This document shows positions 22,183 to 33,700 of a stretch of 64,000 nt of DNA, piece after piece. A program made the position numbers and the translations under genes. The DNA lies in the NCBI GenBank assembly GCA_950106755.1, contig OX467088.1:9470001-9534000 (forward strand), in the 5' to 3' direction. Position 1 is the stretch's first letter. The number at the start of each line of letters is the position of its first letter. The notes under the pieces are model-generated. The model was not told the origin of the DNA and searched no databases. It was given only the letters and a program-made list of their open reading frames with translations. This DNA is from Climacium dendroides (taxonomy: Eukaryota > Streptophyta > Bryopsida > Hypnales > Climaciaceae).

Positions 22183-24509
22183 CTAATCCAGAGCTTTCAA
22201 AACCAATTCAGCCACAAGGGCGGAGCTCCCCGGGTTCTGTCCTGTAACCAGCTTTCCATCTGCCACAGCTTTCACTTGCTGCACGACAATCAAGTCCCAA
22301 TCATCTCAATGTGTTGAAGATTGAAAATCAAATGTAACATACCAAATGCAAATTGAGGGATATTTGAAGTGGAATGTCGAGAAAAACTGACATTATTACT
22401 CAAGGGCAGGAAAGATGACTCCATTCCCCCAATAGACGATAGAAAATGAAAGAAATAAAATGACATATAGGTAGTAGAACAACGCAATATAAAAGAACTA
22501 GTGTGACTTGCACTCAAAAAAGGGATTCAGAAATTTTTAAGAAGAACTAGGCATTCAAGAACAAAGCACTGTTGTTTCAACTTACCCAATTAGGTCCAGA
22601 TTCGTACAATCCACCGAGTTCTTTGAGTTTGTCCTCAAGGAGAAACGGCACATACTGCGCCTTTCCAACAGCGTCTTCTTCCGAATTTGAGAAGCCACAA
22701 CACTGAACACCAAACACACAACTTACCACAACTTCGAAAATCAACTTCGAAACCTATTTTGTGTTGACACTACTTTGATTTTCAAGGGGTTGCCGACAAA
22801 TTTAAAAATGCACTAACCGAGTATTGTTGTGAATAAATTACGAATTATTGGAAGTACTTCACACGGAGGCTTACCTTCTTGCCCTTGAAAATGGAGGTAC
22901 CATCTGGGGCATGGAAATTCACAAGGCCTGCTGGTCCATGGCACACAGCAGACACAACCTTTCCTTCGGCCCAAAACTTGTTGCCTAGAGCATTGAAAGT
23001 CTCATCATTTGGCCCATCATATACGATACCATGACCACCTGCAGAAAAAAATTTCACAATTTCACAATTTCACAAGTTCAGAATTGCGCATCTTGTGGCA
23101 AAAAAACACAAGATCCATAACAGGGATTTGCAATAAAATGCGATCATAGCAGGAACTTTAAGACAACGTTATGATGAAAACCTTCTCTGTAAAGTCACAA
23201 TGGTCATATACGAGTGACTGTCAAACATCATTTGTAAGATCATTGTCACAAGAGAGGAGAATTCCTATGAATTATGGTGAAAACTCTCTTTATGATAGTA
23301 TCTAAAAAGTTCCAAAAACAATCAAAACACTTTTAGTCCTGTTCACTTTTGTTGTAATTTGCATCAAAGAGAAGCAAGAACAATTGACACCATATATTTG
23401 AGTGTTTGAAATAGTAGAAATACCAGGGACGAAAAGTGCATCAAAGGAGCCAGGAACATCCTTAACAGAAAGCGAGTTCTCAACATATTGCTTCAGCTCC
23501 TCTGCATCGTGACAAAACAACAGACTCAAATCAGTCACATGAATTTCCCATTGCTTGTCAAAAAAACATAAGAGCCACAATTGAAGCAATAATAACTGAA
23601 AATTAATGAATTTGTGAATCTAATACGGGTATTTCCGATGTAGAAACAAACAGAAAGAACAACTTACCATCTCCCAAGTAGCGCTTTACATCGTCGGTCA
23701 CAAAATTCTCTGAGAAACTCGTCTTGTCTGCGAAGCAAGGTGCAACACTTTATAATACTTTCATTTTCATCACATCCAAGATTAAATTGTGGAAAAGAAA
23801 TCACAGAAGCTGAAGGTTGAACTCTTTAACACCCAAACCCTTTCTGAAATTTTGAATAATTTCGGTTGTAACTCGTACGAACATATCATTCACCTTAGTT
23901 TCATCGAATTAGAGGTTGATTTTTAAAGATTCAAACATTACTTTGGACGAATTATTTGGACAAGACAGCGCTCTATTCATCCAGAATAACGGACTTACCC
24001 ATTGGGATTCTCCCACCCTTCAAGCTCGCAACAACAACGTGAGCACCTGCATCTTTGAAAACGTAATATGGGGCCGCCAACTCCTCAATCCTACCATCAA
24101 AAGATCAACAAATATCCACTAAGATTCTCAACAACAAGAAATTCACAGTACAAGCACGAGCAGTGTAGGAAATCAAACTAGATAGCCAGTTACAAAATCC
24201 ACTGGAAAAAAACCAAAGAACACCACCAATAAAGTTGCATTTTCTAAAAAATGACTACAGAGCTTCGTTGCAAAAAGATCTTTTGTTAAGAGAAATATTG
24301 AAATGTATTTTTAGAAATTTAGAATTTGAAAGAAACTCAGCTTGAAGCAATTGTAAAAATTACCAGCATCCAGTGGGCTGGTCACTGTCGCCAAGCTTGT
24401 CATGAGAAGTAGCCACTATGAGAATCCGTTTCCCTGCGGCACTCTTGCCTCCCACTTTGTGCAGGCCATGCTCCACCGTTTGCTTGATCTTATCCCCCAC
24501 GCTTGCCAT
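22183..24509 (-). CDS. DJ-1/PfpI superfamily protein (Hsp31-like, class I GATase fold)
   Basis: Seven exons on the minus strand: 24364-24509, 23999-24090, 23668-23727, 23424-23501, 22875-23038, 22586-22702, 22183-22278. They sum to 753 nt (250 aa), with consistent phases. The nucleophile elbow is SAVCHGPAG with Cys158-His159. The Hsp31-type lid and acidic residues follow the strand 1 motif RILIVATSHDKLG (28-40) and TGCWIEELAAPYY (47-59). A LFVPGGHGIVYDGP block precedes the elbow and VTGQNPGSS marks the C-terminus. Members act as glyoxalase III-type glyoxalases, deglycase-like enzymes or redox chaperones in the cytosol; which applies here is not shown. There is no transit peptide. The first 25 residues are a family-atypical extension before the first strand. 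An upstream in-frame extension lacks exon support, so the ATG at 24509 is used. Confidence 0.93.
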
Positions 24510-26467
24510 AGCTTCTGCAACACCAACAAGCACAACATCAGATCCAAACAACAAAACAAAACAATACAAAACAAAAGTAGTTGAAAGAAGAGAAGACAAA
24601 CATAAAAAAGGGTGATAAGGTAGACGATACGAATACTTTGATTCCGTGTCCTATACTGACCAACAGCAACTCCAATTCTTCTAATACACTTGGGTGGCTT
24701 CCAATTAGCAAATTAGTGTTGTAATGACTTGGCTAAATGTCTGATATTATTTGGGAAATAAAGTTGTCGAATTTCCCTTCAAACGTATTCTCATCGTGGT
24801 TCACAACCCATCACTTTGAAATTTCAAAAGAAATTCATACACAGTGTTAAAAATTAGGGTATTTGCACCTCCCAATGAGCTCGCTACAGTGATCTCTGAA
24901 TGAAAGCACACTCCAATGACTTAAATTGATAGTACAAGCTCCACCTAAAATCACGTCCAATCCCTTCTTGAATCTAGGTCTTCATACAAGATAGCTATAC
25001 ATTTATAACTCTCAACTCGACTCAAAAAATCCAATAATCCCTTGCTTCTCAAAACACGCAACAGGGTTTCGGTCACTATGTCTTACTTAAGGCTGGCCAA
25101 CAAAAGAGTTAGAAGCAGAGTCAGTGGTTGAGATGCTCAGCTTCACAAACAGCAACAGTGCAAAAAACTTTAACAAAAAACACAAACAGAAACAGAATGA
25201 ACAGAAAAAAAAACCCTTCAAAAGCTTCACGTCAAGCGTACCTTTCTTCTGAACTAGATCACAGCCTGCTTACAAAAACCGAGTTCTTCACAATGTTTGC
25301 TGCAAAAACTACCCGGAAACGTGAAAACCAAGGCGCTTCTGTGAAAGATCTTTGGAGAGAATGGGCGATGGAGAAGGAATTTGTAGAAGACCAAAACTTA
25401 TTCAAAAGTTGGCCACTTTTGTTATCCGACTTGTCAGGCATGGAGCTCAAGGCTAATGCCACGTGACTGCCAATGAGGCTTGAAAGGAAGCTTCCAAAGG
25501 AGCTGCCAAAAAGAAAAGAGGAAAAAAGTAAATCGAAGAACAGAAAGTCGAAAATCAAAGGAAGAAGAAGCTTTCAATTGGAAGATTTTTTCAGTGGGTT
25601 TGGAAAAGGTGGGTACCCCAAACCACCACTTTTTGCTATTTTTGCCTAGTTTCTATTATTAGAATTAGACAATTTTTCATATCTTCTTGTTGGCAAGTGA
25701 AAGGAGGTTCCAATGCAACGAAGAACGTGACAATTGGATACCGTATGCAAAAGTTATAAAGGGTCAAAGTTTTTTTGGACAGATGTTCTGAAATCGTTTT
25801 TTCATTGAGTATTCATGTTGATTTTGAAAATGTCGATGGCAGTTTTTAGACAAGGTGTGATTTTGGGTGTAGAAAAATAACATATTTTGGTGTAGTGGAG
25901 TGCTGAATTTTTTGTAAATGGGTCACAAATGATGGGAAACTAATATTGACAAGTGTGTAAGGTATACTCTGAGAGCATCTTCAATGGTCCTTCAAAAGTT
26001 CATCCAACTAAATACTATGTTCAAAATTTGAAGAGTGATATTCTCCCTAACTTCATATTTTAGACTGTCTAGCATGATATCTAACATTTATTTGCAATTA
26101 TAGAGGGGGTGATTCCTATTTTTATTTTGTAAAAATATGGGAACTTATATTTTACAATCAAAATGAATGAATTTAGCAAATTCAAATTCATATTTGGACT
26201 TTGCAAGAACTTGAGTCTTGTTCCAGGTATTGTTACAAAACTACCATTTTCTAGCATATTGATAAAAAAAATGACAAAAAAATGATGCTTCTATTTTATA
26301 ACTATATATTATATGAATGAATTTTTTTATATTTATTTTTCATATATCTTCTACAAGTAAATAAAAACTCTGATTTTCTTGTGAAAATATGAAAATATTG
26401 TGAATTCATGTGAAAGAAATTTATATCAAATACAAAAGTATTACATGCCCTAGTATGCTAGTTCTTA
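24510..26467. other. Upstream region of DJ-1-like gene, otherwise no gene
   Basis: The first few hundred bases probably hold the promoter and leader of the DJ-1-like gene. A moderately GC-richer stretch at about 25080-25620 has overlapping frames on both strands without conserved motifs or splice partners. The rest is AT-rich, with no element ends recognised. Confidence 0.4.
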
Positions 26468-26835
26468 TTAACCCCTAAAGGACCAACCTGCATTTTTTGG
26501 CTGTATAGAAATTTTGGGCAGATACATGTGGCTAGAGATTTGCATATTTTAGGCTAAAATTTTAATAGAAGGTGGGGGCAAGGAATATCTTTCAAACAGA
26601 CCAAATTTCATGACATTTGGAAATATAAGTCAAAAGTTATGACCAAATATGTTACTTTTTTCATCGACAGGGCAATACAAGTAGATCAGAAAAAATCACC
26701 TTTTTTTAAAACAAAAATTTGAAATTGATTTTCTAGAGTTATATATATGTGGAAAGCTTTGAATCATTTCATTTTGATCAATGAGATGAAAGTTATGAGC
26801 AATTTTTGTTTTCGGGCAATTATGGATTATCCACT

Positions 26836-27893
26836 TTAACCCCTAAAGGACAAAGGTCATTTTTCTGTGAAAAATCACTCAAAACTGCCTCTACTGCTGC
26901 ACTCATCAAAACTTTCAAGAATTTCTTTTTGTAAATCCAACCGTAGGATCTTCAACTAGACTTGTAGAAGAGCAAGTGGTGAAAATTTCGTGACATATGA
27001 CCATATGGATTGAAAGATATAAGCATTTGAAGGGAAAGTTGTTTTTTTCCCCACTGTGCCAGACAATTTCAGATGCCTTTGACCATTGATTGTGGAAAAA
27101 TTTTGCACTATGGATTTTGAATTTAAAATTTTAGCATATTGAGAATTATGTTAGTAACGTCTCCAAAAAATTTCAAGCCAAAAAAAGGTGTACAGGACAT
27201 CCAAACAAATCTTGCAATGCAACAATGCCCAAAAGTTCACAATGCACAATGTAAATTTTTGAGCACATTTTCTACCACATAATTTAGAAATTATAAATTC
27301 AAACGGTGGATGTAAAGAGATACTAATGATTTACAAGGTCCAAAAAATATTTTCTGAAAAAAACAAATTCTCTACTTCCTAGAGAATTTAGAAGGACTAT
27401 GTGAATAATATGTAGGCTAAGGCTTTGGGCAACCATTGGAAAATGGGTTCTCCTGCGTTCCTGGTCTGTTCCCGATATGTTCCCCTCTTTTGGGAACTCT
27501 GACCTTGATCTCCTTCATCAACCTTCCCATCATGGCAGAAAGGCTTAGAGATGCGGAAACGACGACTGGAGGTTACCCGACTAGAGGAGAGGATCTTCTG
27601 CCTTCACCCGTTGCTCGCCCCATTATTCACCAGTGTCCCCAAACCTCTGCCCCCTTCCCCAGTCAATGAAAAAGTGACTGCCCAGCCTGCCCCTCAAGTT
27701 TGGTTTCACAGAAAAAACCCTATAACTTCTCCATACAATGTCGGATTGAAATAAAAATTATATATTCACGAAGCTCCTGCAAAACTACATGTCCTCAAAA
27801 AGTTTCAAAAAAATGAAGTAAAATTTCAGCTCACCAGAACCTACCCAAACTCCAAATTGTCCCCCAAGGGGACAATAGTCCTTTAGGGGTTAA
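26836..27893. mobile_element. Nested TTAA MITE (1,058 bp) with 16-bp perfect ends
   Basis: Terminal inverted repeats TTAACCCCTAAAGGAC are identical at both ends, with TTAA on each boundary. It sits inside the older element 26468-28449. Its interior includes a distinctly GC-richer segment (about 27436-27710) not seen in the related copies. There is no transposase. Better-preserved ends than its host indicate a later insertion. Confidence 0.75.
27436..27710 (+). other. GC-rich foreign segment inside nested MITE
   Basis: Coding-like composition, unlike the surrounding AT-rich element, with a continuous 77-residue plus-strand frame (27436-27669) rich in Pro, Thr and Arg. No domain is recognised. 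It may be a captured host fragment. The frame is too short and unlabelled to call a gene. Confidence 0.3.
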
Positions 27894-28476
27894 AATAAAC
27901 TTTGAAATCCTTTATCTTGCTCAATTTTCAATATTTTTTGAAAAAGATAAAATCATAGGATGTAGATTGTTTATAAGAACATTTCAACCATTGGGATTGG
28001 CATTTTTCAATTCCATGATTAAATCCTTAACGATTTAATATTTTGAATCATTCTCTACTGTTACTTACTATTTTTTTCCTATATGTTGTATAATTCCAAA
28101 TGATTTGAAAAATTTTAAGCATGTGACCAACTTGTTTAGGAAAAAGAATCCAAAGAGCAACCACAATTTTGGATATTTTTTCATAGGAAAGTGAGCTTGT
28201 GAAGTGCAGCTGCCTTGTTTTTCACAAGGCCCAAAAAATGATTTTAGTGAATTTGAATGCTTATATCTTGCAATCCACACGGTGAAAAATTTTGAAATTT
28301 TTACCGCATGTTCTCAAGTTAGCATCCTACAAGATCCTATGATTATAGGTGTCAAAATTCTTTTTTTTCAAAAATTTGGTATTTGTACTAGAAATGGCAG
28401 TTTTGGAGCATTTTTGGTGAAAATATAGTGAAGGAACTTTACAGGTTAATTATTACTCAAAAAATGATTGTAGTAA

Positions 28477-28640
28477 GTCTAGATCTTGGTACAATGGTAG
28501 CACATCTTGACCCCAAATTAAAAAGTTGTATGCTTGAATCACGTCATAGTCAATATCCAAATTTAAACTTGGAGCCCATCAATTTTTTGTAATTTTTGAA
28601 AGATATTTTTAAAATATTTTATTTTATTTTATTTTATTAT
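28477..28640 (+). repeat. tRNA-Trp-derived SINE or tRNA fossil
   Basis: The segment 28477-28555 lines up with plant nuclear tRNA-Trp over nearly its whole length. It has an A-box region ggtacaatggtagcac, an anticodon loop ccCCAaat keeping the CCA anticodon, and a B-box region tgcttgaatcacgtc. The acceptor stem no longer pairs and the anticodon stem is mismatched, so it is not a working tRNA. An ATTTT-type repeat follows at about 28617-28640, as in a SINE tail. Confidence 0.5.
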
Positions 28641-30110
28641 TAATAATTTTGATTTTTACTAACATTTCTCGATTATTTAGCTATTATTTCTTTTTTTCAC
28701 TAATACTTCTCATTTTCACTAATCTTTTTCATTTTTGCTTAAATCTTTGTACAAATAAATTGTTTACATCAACTTTGTCAAATTGGTCATGAAAAAAGTT
28801 TTTTTTTTAATACATGGTTTGGAATGAATGCAAAATTTGGACAAAGTAAACAAGAATACTTGTGTGCCCCACTCATATAACTTTCTATTTTAGCTTTAAA
28901 AGAATGTTGAGGCCCTCGTTGAGGCCCCAAAGTGAACAATGTATAACTTTTAAGATTACTTTACAAATGAAGAATGCACCTATTTGTTCAAAAATTGGAT
29001 CATTTGGGCAAAGTACCTTGGTAATAGGTCTTAGTCTTTTAGAGGTACTTTTCAACCAATGACAAGTCTCCTAATGTGTAAAAGCAAATGGAATCTTGTT
29101 ATTGATGATGTCAATGTTTATTTTGAAGATGAATAGTAGCATTTGGTAGAATTGCAAAACAATGGTAAGAATGCAATTTTTTCTAGGCAAAAGAGAATAT
29201 CTTGGTGGAACAATGTATTTATTGTTCATTTTTTAGTAAAAAAGAAACAATCAGAGTGGGCCTAATAGCCAAATCACAAGAGATGCTCAAATCCCTTTAA
29301 TTTGATCCCTTGCTTCAATGACATTCTAGAACATGCTACACACTTGCCATACTATCATTGACTATAGCATATTTGGTCAATGTTTGATTTTTTGAATCAC
29401 TATAAAAATGAAGAATGCACCTATAGGACCATAAATGAAATCCTTTTTGGTAAAGTACCTTGGTGATGGGTCTTTGAAATGGTGTTGAAGATGCAAAATG
29501 CTCTATGAATGACTTCATGTAAGACTAAAACATGGAAAAAATGTTTTTTCATCCTATATTTTGTGGAAGTTGCTTGAATATATTTTTAATGAATAGTATA
29601 TTGCAAATTCTCTCATTAATGACTAATAGCATTATCAATTTTGTGACAATTTCAAAGGCCCAACGAGTTTTCATTTTGATAATTTATAGTAATTATTATA
29701 TGTCTCATCCAATTTTTTTTAATTCATGATTTTCAATTTCTAATACCATGAAAATGATTTTTCTTGAAAAGATGCTTCCAACCATATTGAATTGTTTATT
29801 TTAATGGTGTTTGGTGTTTTCACCTTAGTTGTAAAATGGAAGCAAACTACATGATGGGTAGTGAGGCCTAAAATTAACGATCATAGGCCGATCTTTCCAA
29901 GGTTGCTACTTCATTGTTAATTCAAAGCTTTGTAAAGCAACAACACTTAGTAATCCATCAAATGCCAAACGTCCTTGTAGACATTTAAGGATTAACACTA
30001 AAGTCACTCATTGAACCTTTTAGGTTTGTATCATCCTTCTAAGGTTTATTATTGACTCTAAACCAAATGATCACAAGCCTGTCCTTCCAAGTTGTTACTT
30101 CAGGATTTTC
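28641..30110. other. AT-rich DNA with a direct repeat, no gene
   Basis: Contains two diverged direct copies (about 28967-29060 and 29405-29495) sharing 'gaagaatgcacctat' and 'aaagtaccttggt.at.gg', probably remnants of a dispersed repeat. A fragment of the short TTAA family lies inverted at about 29955-29996. No coding exon is seen. Confidence 0.45.
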
Positions 30111-30330
30111 TTAATCCTTAAATGTCAAGGTGGACGTTTGGCATCCGATGGATGACACAAAATCTTTCTATGTAGGACAAAAGTGCAACTATTCATCCTT
30201 CAAATTTTATGAGAAAAATGAACGTCTTCTATAGTAGCTTATCTCTCAATGAATGTTTTTTCATTTTTTTAAGCCAATAATTCACATGGGACCCATTTCC
30301 ATGGTGACTAGCTCGTTGTTTAAGGGTTAA
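30111..30330 (+). mobile_element. Complete copy of the short TTAA MITE family (220 bp)
   Basis: Bounded by TTAA on both sides. The left end reads TTAATCCTTAAATGTCAAGG and the right end tcgttgtttaagggTTAA. It is collinear with the copy in ISA1 intron 17, including 'catccgatg.atgacaa', 'gcaactattcatcct' and 'ctcaatgaat'. Confidence 0.7.
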
Positions 30331-30713
30331 ACCAATTGTTCACACAAATCCAAAAGGGATGATTTCCACAGTCATAGGTCCGTTCTAGAAGGGTTCAAAG
30401 TTAACTATAAAAACCAAAAATACACCTATTGACTCAATAATCAGAGTATTTTGGACTACCTTGATCATGGGGCTACATCGTGCCCTAAACCCGCTACACC
30501 AGTAGAACCCGTTTCACACCGCCCACAATCGCAATACAGATGCTCCACCATTCTCAATGTTCAGTTTGCACCACATTCATCACCGTCGTAGACAGAGACC
30601 CTGCATTACAAGCGTCGCAAATCTGGAACTGTCTATGGACAAAAACACAACCTTGATTGCTTCTAGGGAGGATTAAAACAAGAGGAAGACGAGATGAGTG
30701 ATTAGATGATTCG
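30331..30713 (+). promoter_or_regulatory. Promoter/leader region of the poly(A) polymerase gene
   Basis: Composition changes from AT-rich to GC-richer near 30480, ahead of the ATG at 30714. No TATA box can be assigned with confidence. Short in-frame stops rule out an N-terminal extension. Confidence 0.35.
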
Positions 30714-33700
30714 ATGCTGAGAAGCAGCAGGATTGCGATGCAAGGCTCTTCGGGAGCTGCAAGAGCGGTGCTTCTCCAAAGCTCCGTCCACGGTCTCCGA
30801 TCCCTCCTGCTGCGATTCCCAGGCTGGACTGCTCCCGCTTCTTGCAACCCGCTGCTGCTCCTGCTGGCGTCGGCACCGGGAGCGCAACTGGCTGAGTTTT
30901 TTCCATGTCTTGATTCCTAAACCTAAATTCGTGATCCTAAACCCTGGAACGTATTCTATTCGTGTCGGGCTTTTCTAAATTCTGTGTTTGAGATTGCTGC
31001 GGTTGGGATCCTTGTTACTATGTGATCAACACTAAACCCGAAACTTTGAGCCTCATTTTGTTCGTGATTTTCCAATTTCGGAATTGAGAATTCTGTGTTT
31101 GTAATCCTTGTTTCGATGTGTACATCCCTATACTCTAAACCATGAGCGCCATTGTGTTCGGGCTTTTCTATTGGCAATTCTGTGCTTGAGATTTCTGTGT
31201 TTGTAATTCTTATTCTTATTTCTTCAACTTTAAACCCTAAACCCTGAGCCCGATTGTTCTCGGGCTTTTCCAATTTTGTGTTTGAGATTGTCGAGTTTGT
31301 AATCTGTGTTAATATGGGTTCGGACCTAAACCCTAAATTCTGAGCCCGGTTATTTTCGGACTTTTCCAAATTCTGTATTTGAGATTTCTGCGTCTGTAAT
31401 CCTTGCTTTGATGTGTGCAACCCTAAACCCTAAACCCTGAGTCCCATTTCGTTTCGGGGTTTTAGAATTCTATGTTTTGAGATTTCTGCGTTCGTGATCC
31501 TTGTTTCGATGGGTTCAGCCCTATCCTTAAACCCTAAAACCTGATTCCTATTCTTTCCAATTCTGTGTTGGGGATTTCTGCTTTTGTAATCCTTGTTACT
31601 ATGTTTTCAGCAGTGAATCCTAAACCTTGAGCCCCAATTGTTTCGGGATTTTCCAATTTGAGATTTCTGCGTTTGTAATCCTTGTTTCTTTGTGTCAACT
31701 CTAAGTCCTAAATCCTGAGCCCAACTTTTTTCTGGTTTTTCGAATTCTGATTTCTAAGATTGCCGCATTGCATTGTCGTAGAATTGTTATTGAGAGCCAG
31801 CTGGATTGGTCTTGTTTTCAAGTAGCCTCTTCGATGATTACGGTGCGATAAATCGTTTGTTGAATGTCACATAAAGCTTGAGCGCGATTTAATGTTTAAT
31901 CATAGACGAGGAGAGAGTATTCAGGTTTCTTTCCTCTCTCCATGAGGGGCGTTGCTTCCATTTGTTTCCAATTTGAGTGTTTAGGGTTCTTCAACAGGAG
32001 GTACATATTGATTAACACCAGCTGAGCATTTGATGAAGGTTCCTTGGTTCATTTGGGTGTCCCGACAGGGGCTCAGGGTTTAGGGTTGAAGACATAGAAA
32101 CATTTTGAACTGATTTGTTGATATGAGGTAGCAACATCAAAGCAACCCTGAAGCTTGACTATAATGCAGATATTGATTTTTAAGGATATAGACCATCTGA
32201 ACAGGAGCACAGCGTAGAGTTGGTGTTTGGTACACCTGTAGTTCAGACTTTAAAATTTGAAATGTTTGCCCATTCTATCTTAATAATGTGCGTTGGAATC
32301 GTGTTTCAATTGCTGTTACGGTGATTTAGAGATTAAGTCAATGGAATAATAGAAGTTATGCTCCTTCGCGTTTAGGTGTTGTTATCTTACTGACATGTCT
32401 CGGTGTATATTTGCCTTTGTGGTTCCTCAGATTCTACTGCCGTTCCAACTCCAACAGGAAAACCAATTCAGGCTCAACTCCGAGTTTTGAAAAAAGATGA
32501 ACATGGACTTCGAGACAAGCTTATTCCAGCTGCATCGTGGCGTGTTCTCAGCCGGTTGCAAGATGCTGGCAAGTGTGCTGTAACCTTGACTTGCATTTCG
32601 ATTAGGCAGCTGTTAGCTGGTAAAATATATTTCTGGACATGTTAAATTGAATGGTGTGCCTAGGAATGTGATTCAAGAAAAATTCATGGAGAAGGATTTC
32701 TACATCACAATAACCAACTCCGCATGGATTCAGAACCATTGAGAAGCGCCATTCTGAGAAACAGGGTTTTCAGTTGAAGGAGATTGTTTCAGAAACTACT
32801 AGACAACATCATGAAGAAAATCTTTATGGAAGTCTAAATAAGGAGACCTCTGTATAATCATTTTTGACAATAGTGAGTTCTCCTCATGAGGAAGATTCTC
32901 TTTATGTTTTGTCTAGAAGTTTTTGAATCAGTCTAATTTTACTGGAAATCTTATTGAAACTATCCACACCTCGATCTTACATCAGAGATTCTTTGTTGGG
33001 GGTTTACAAGCGAAAACTCTTGCGGTTTGTTTGCTGGACACTCGTAGACAATTGTGGTATAGTTCCTGAATCTCACACCACCTTGCAGGGCACAAGAGTT
33101 ACCTTGTGGGGGGCAGTGTGCGAGATTTGCTAGTGAAGCAGACCCCTAAAGATTTTGATATTCTCACCACAGCTGATCCAAAGCAGGTTCTTGTTCTGCT
33201 GTCTGTTAAATATCTAAAGTTAATTGTTATTTCAGTAACAATTTGTACTTCAATAAGAATGAGAGAACGCTAGAGGTTTGTGTTTTTTAATTTAACTATG
33301 ATCATTTGATTACTATAATCTCCCCAGTAAAAATTAGAAAATTATTCTAGTATGTTTTATGTAATATTATTATTGTTTTTAATTTTTCTTATCGGCTTGT
33401 CTTCTAGTAAGCGCAATCTCTACATTCCTTTCTTTAGAAATTTGTTCCAGTCAAGTGGCAAGTCTCTCTGAGATATTCTCTTTTGATTTAAAGTTGGACT
33501 CCTAGAAAATTTCGTATTCTTTCCTTTCGTTTTTCTGCTTGAACGATGTGACCTTCAGTTTATGGGAATTGGCATGAAACTAAAATTACGAAACTGCTTG
33601 AAATTTTGCGCTGCCAGGTCAAGGCGGCTTTTTCAGGTCGGTGCATTATAGTTGGAAGGCGATTTCCGGTCTGCCATGTAACTTCACTGAACACAGTAGT

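Larger units (their letters stand above)
26468..28449. mobile_element. TTAA-bounded MITE interrupted by a second one
   Basis: The left end is TTAACCCCTAAAGGACCAAC. The right end has decayed to actttacaggTTAA at 28446-28449. Removing the insert at 26836-27893 leaves about 0.92 kb that aligns with the element at 596-1593 along its length, including the site where that copy reads 'attctaaaacaaactttgaag' uninterrupted. Confidence 0.65.

Noticed and set aside
25128..25558. Overlapping frames on both strands upstream of the DJ-1-like gene
   Set aside because: No recognised motif, no splice partners, and frames on opposite strands exclude each other.
28477..28555. Functional tRNA-Trp gene
   Set aside because: Acceptor and anticodon stems do not pair and the B box has changed, so it is a fossil or SINE head.
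30956..31420. 154-residue minus-strand frame with internally repeated peptide
   Set aside because: It is a translation of the telobox tandem array in intron 1 of the poly(A) polymerase gene; unit length and phase explain the repetition.
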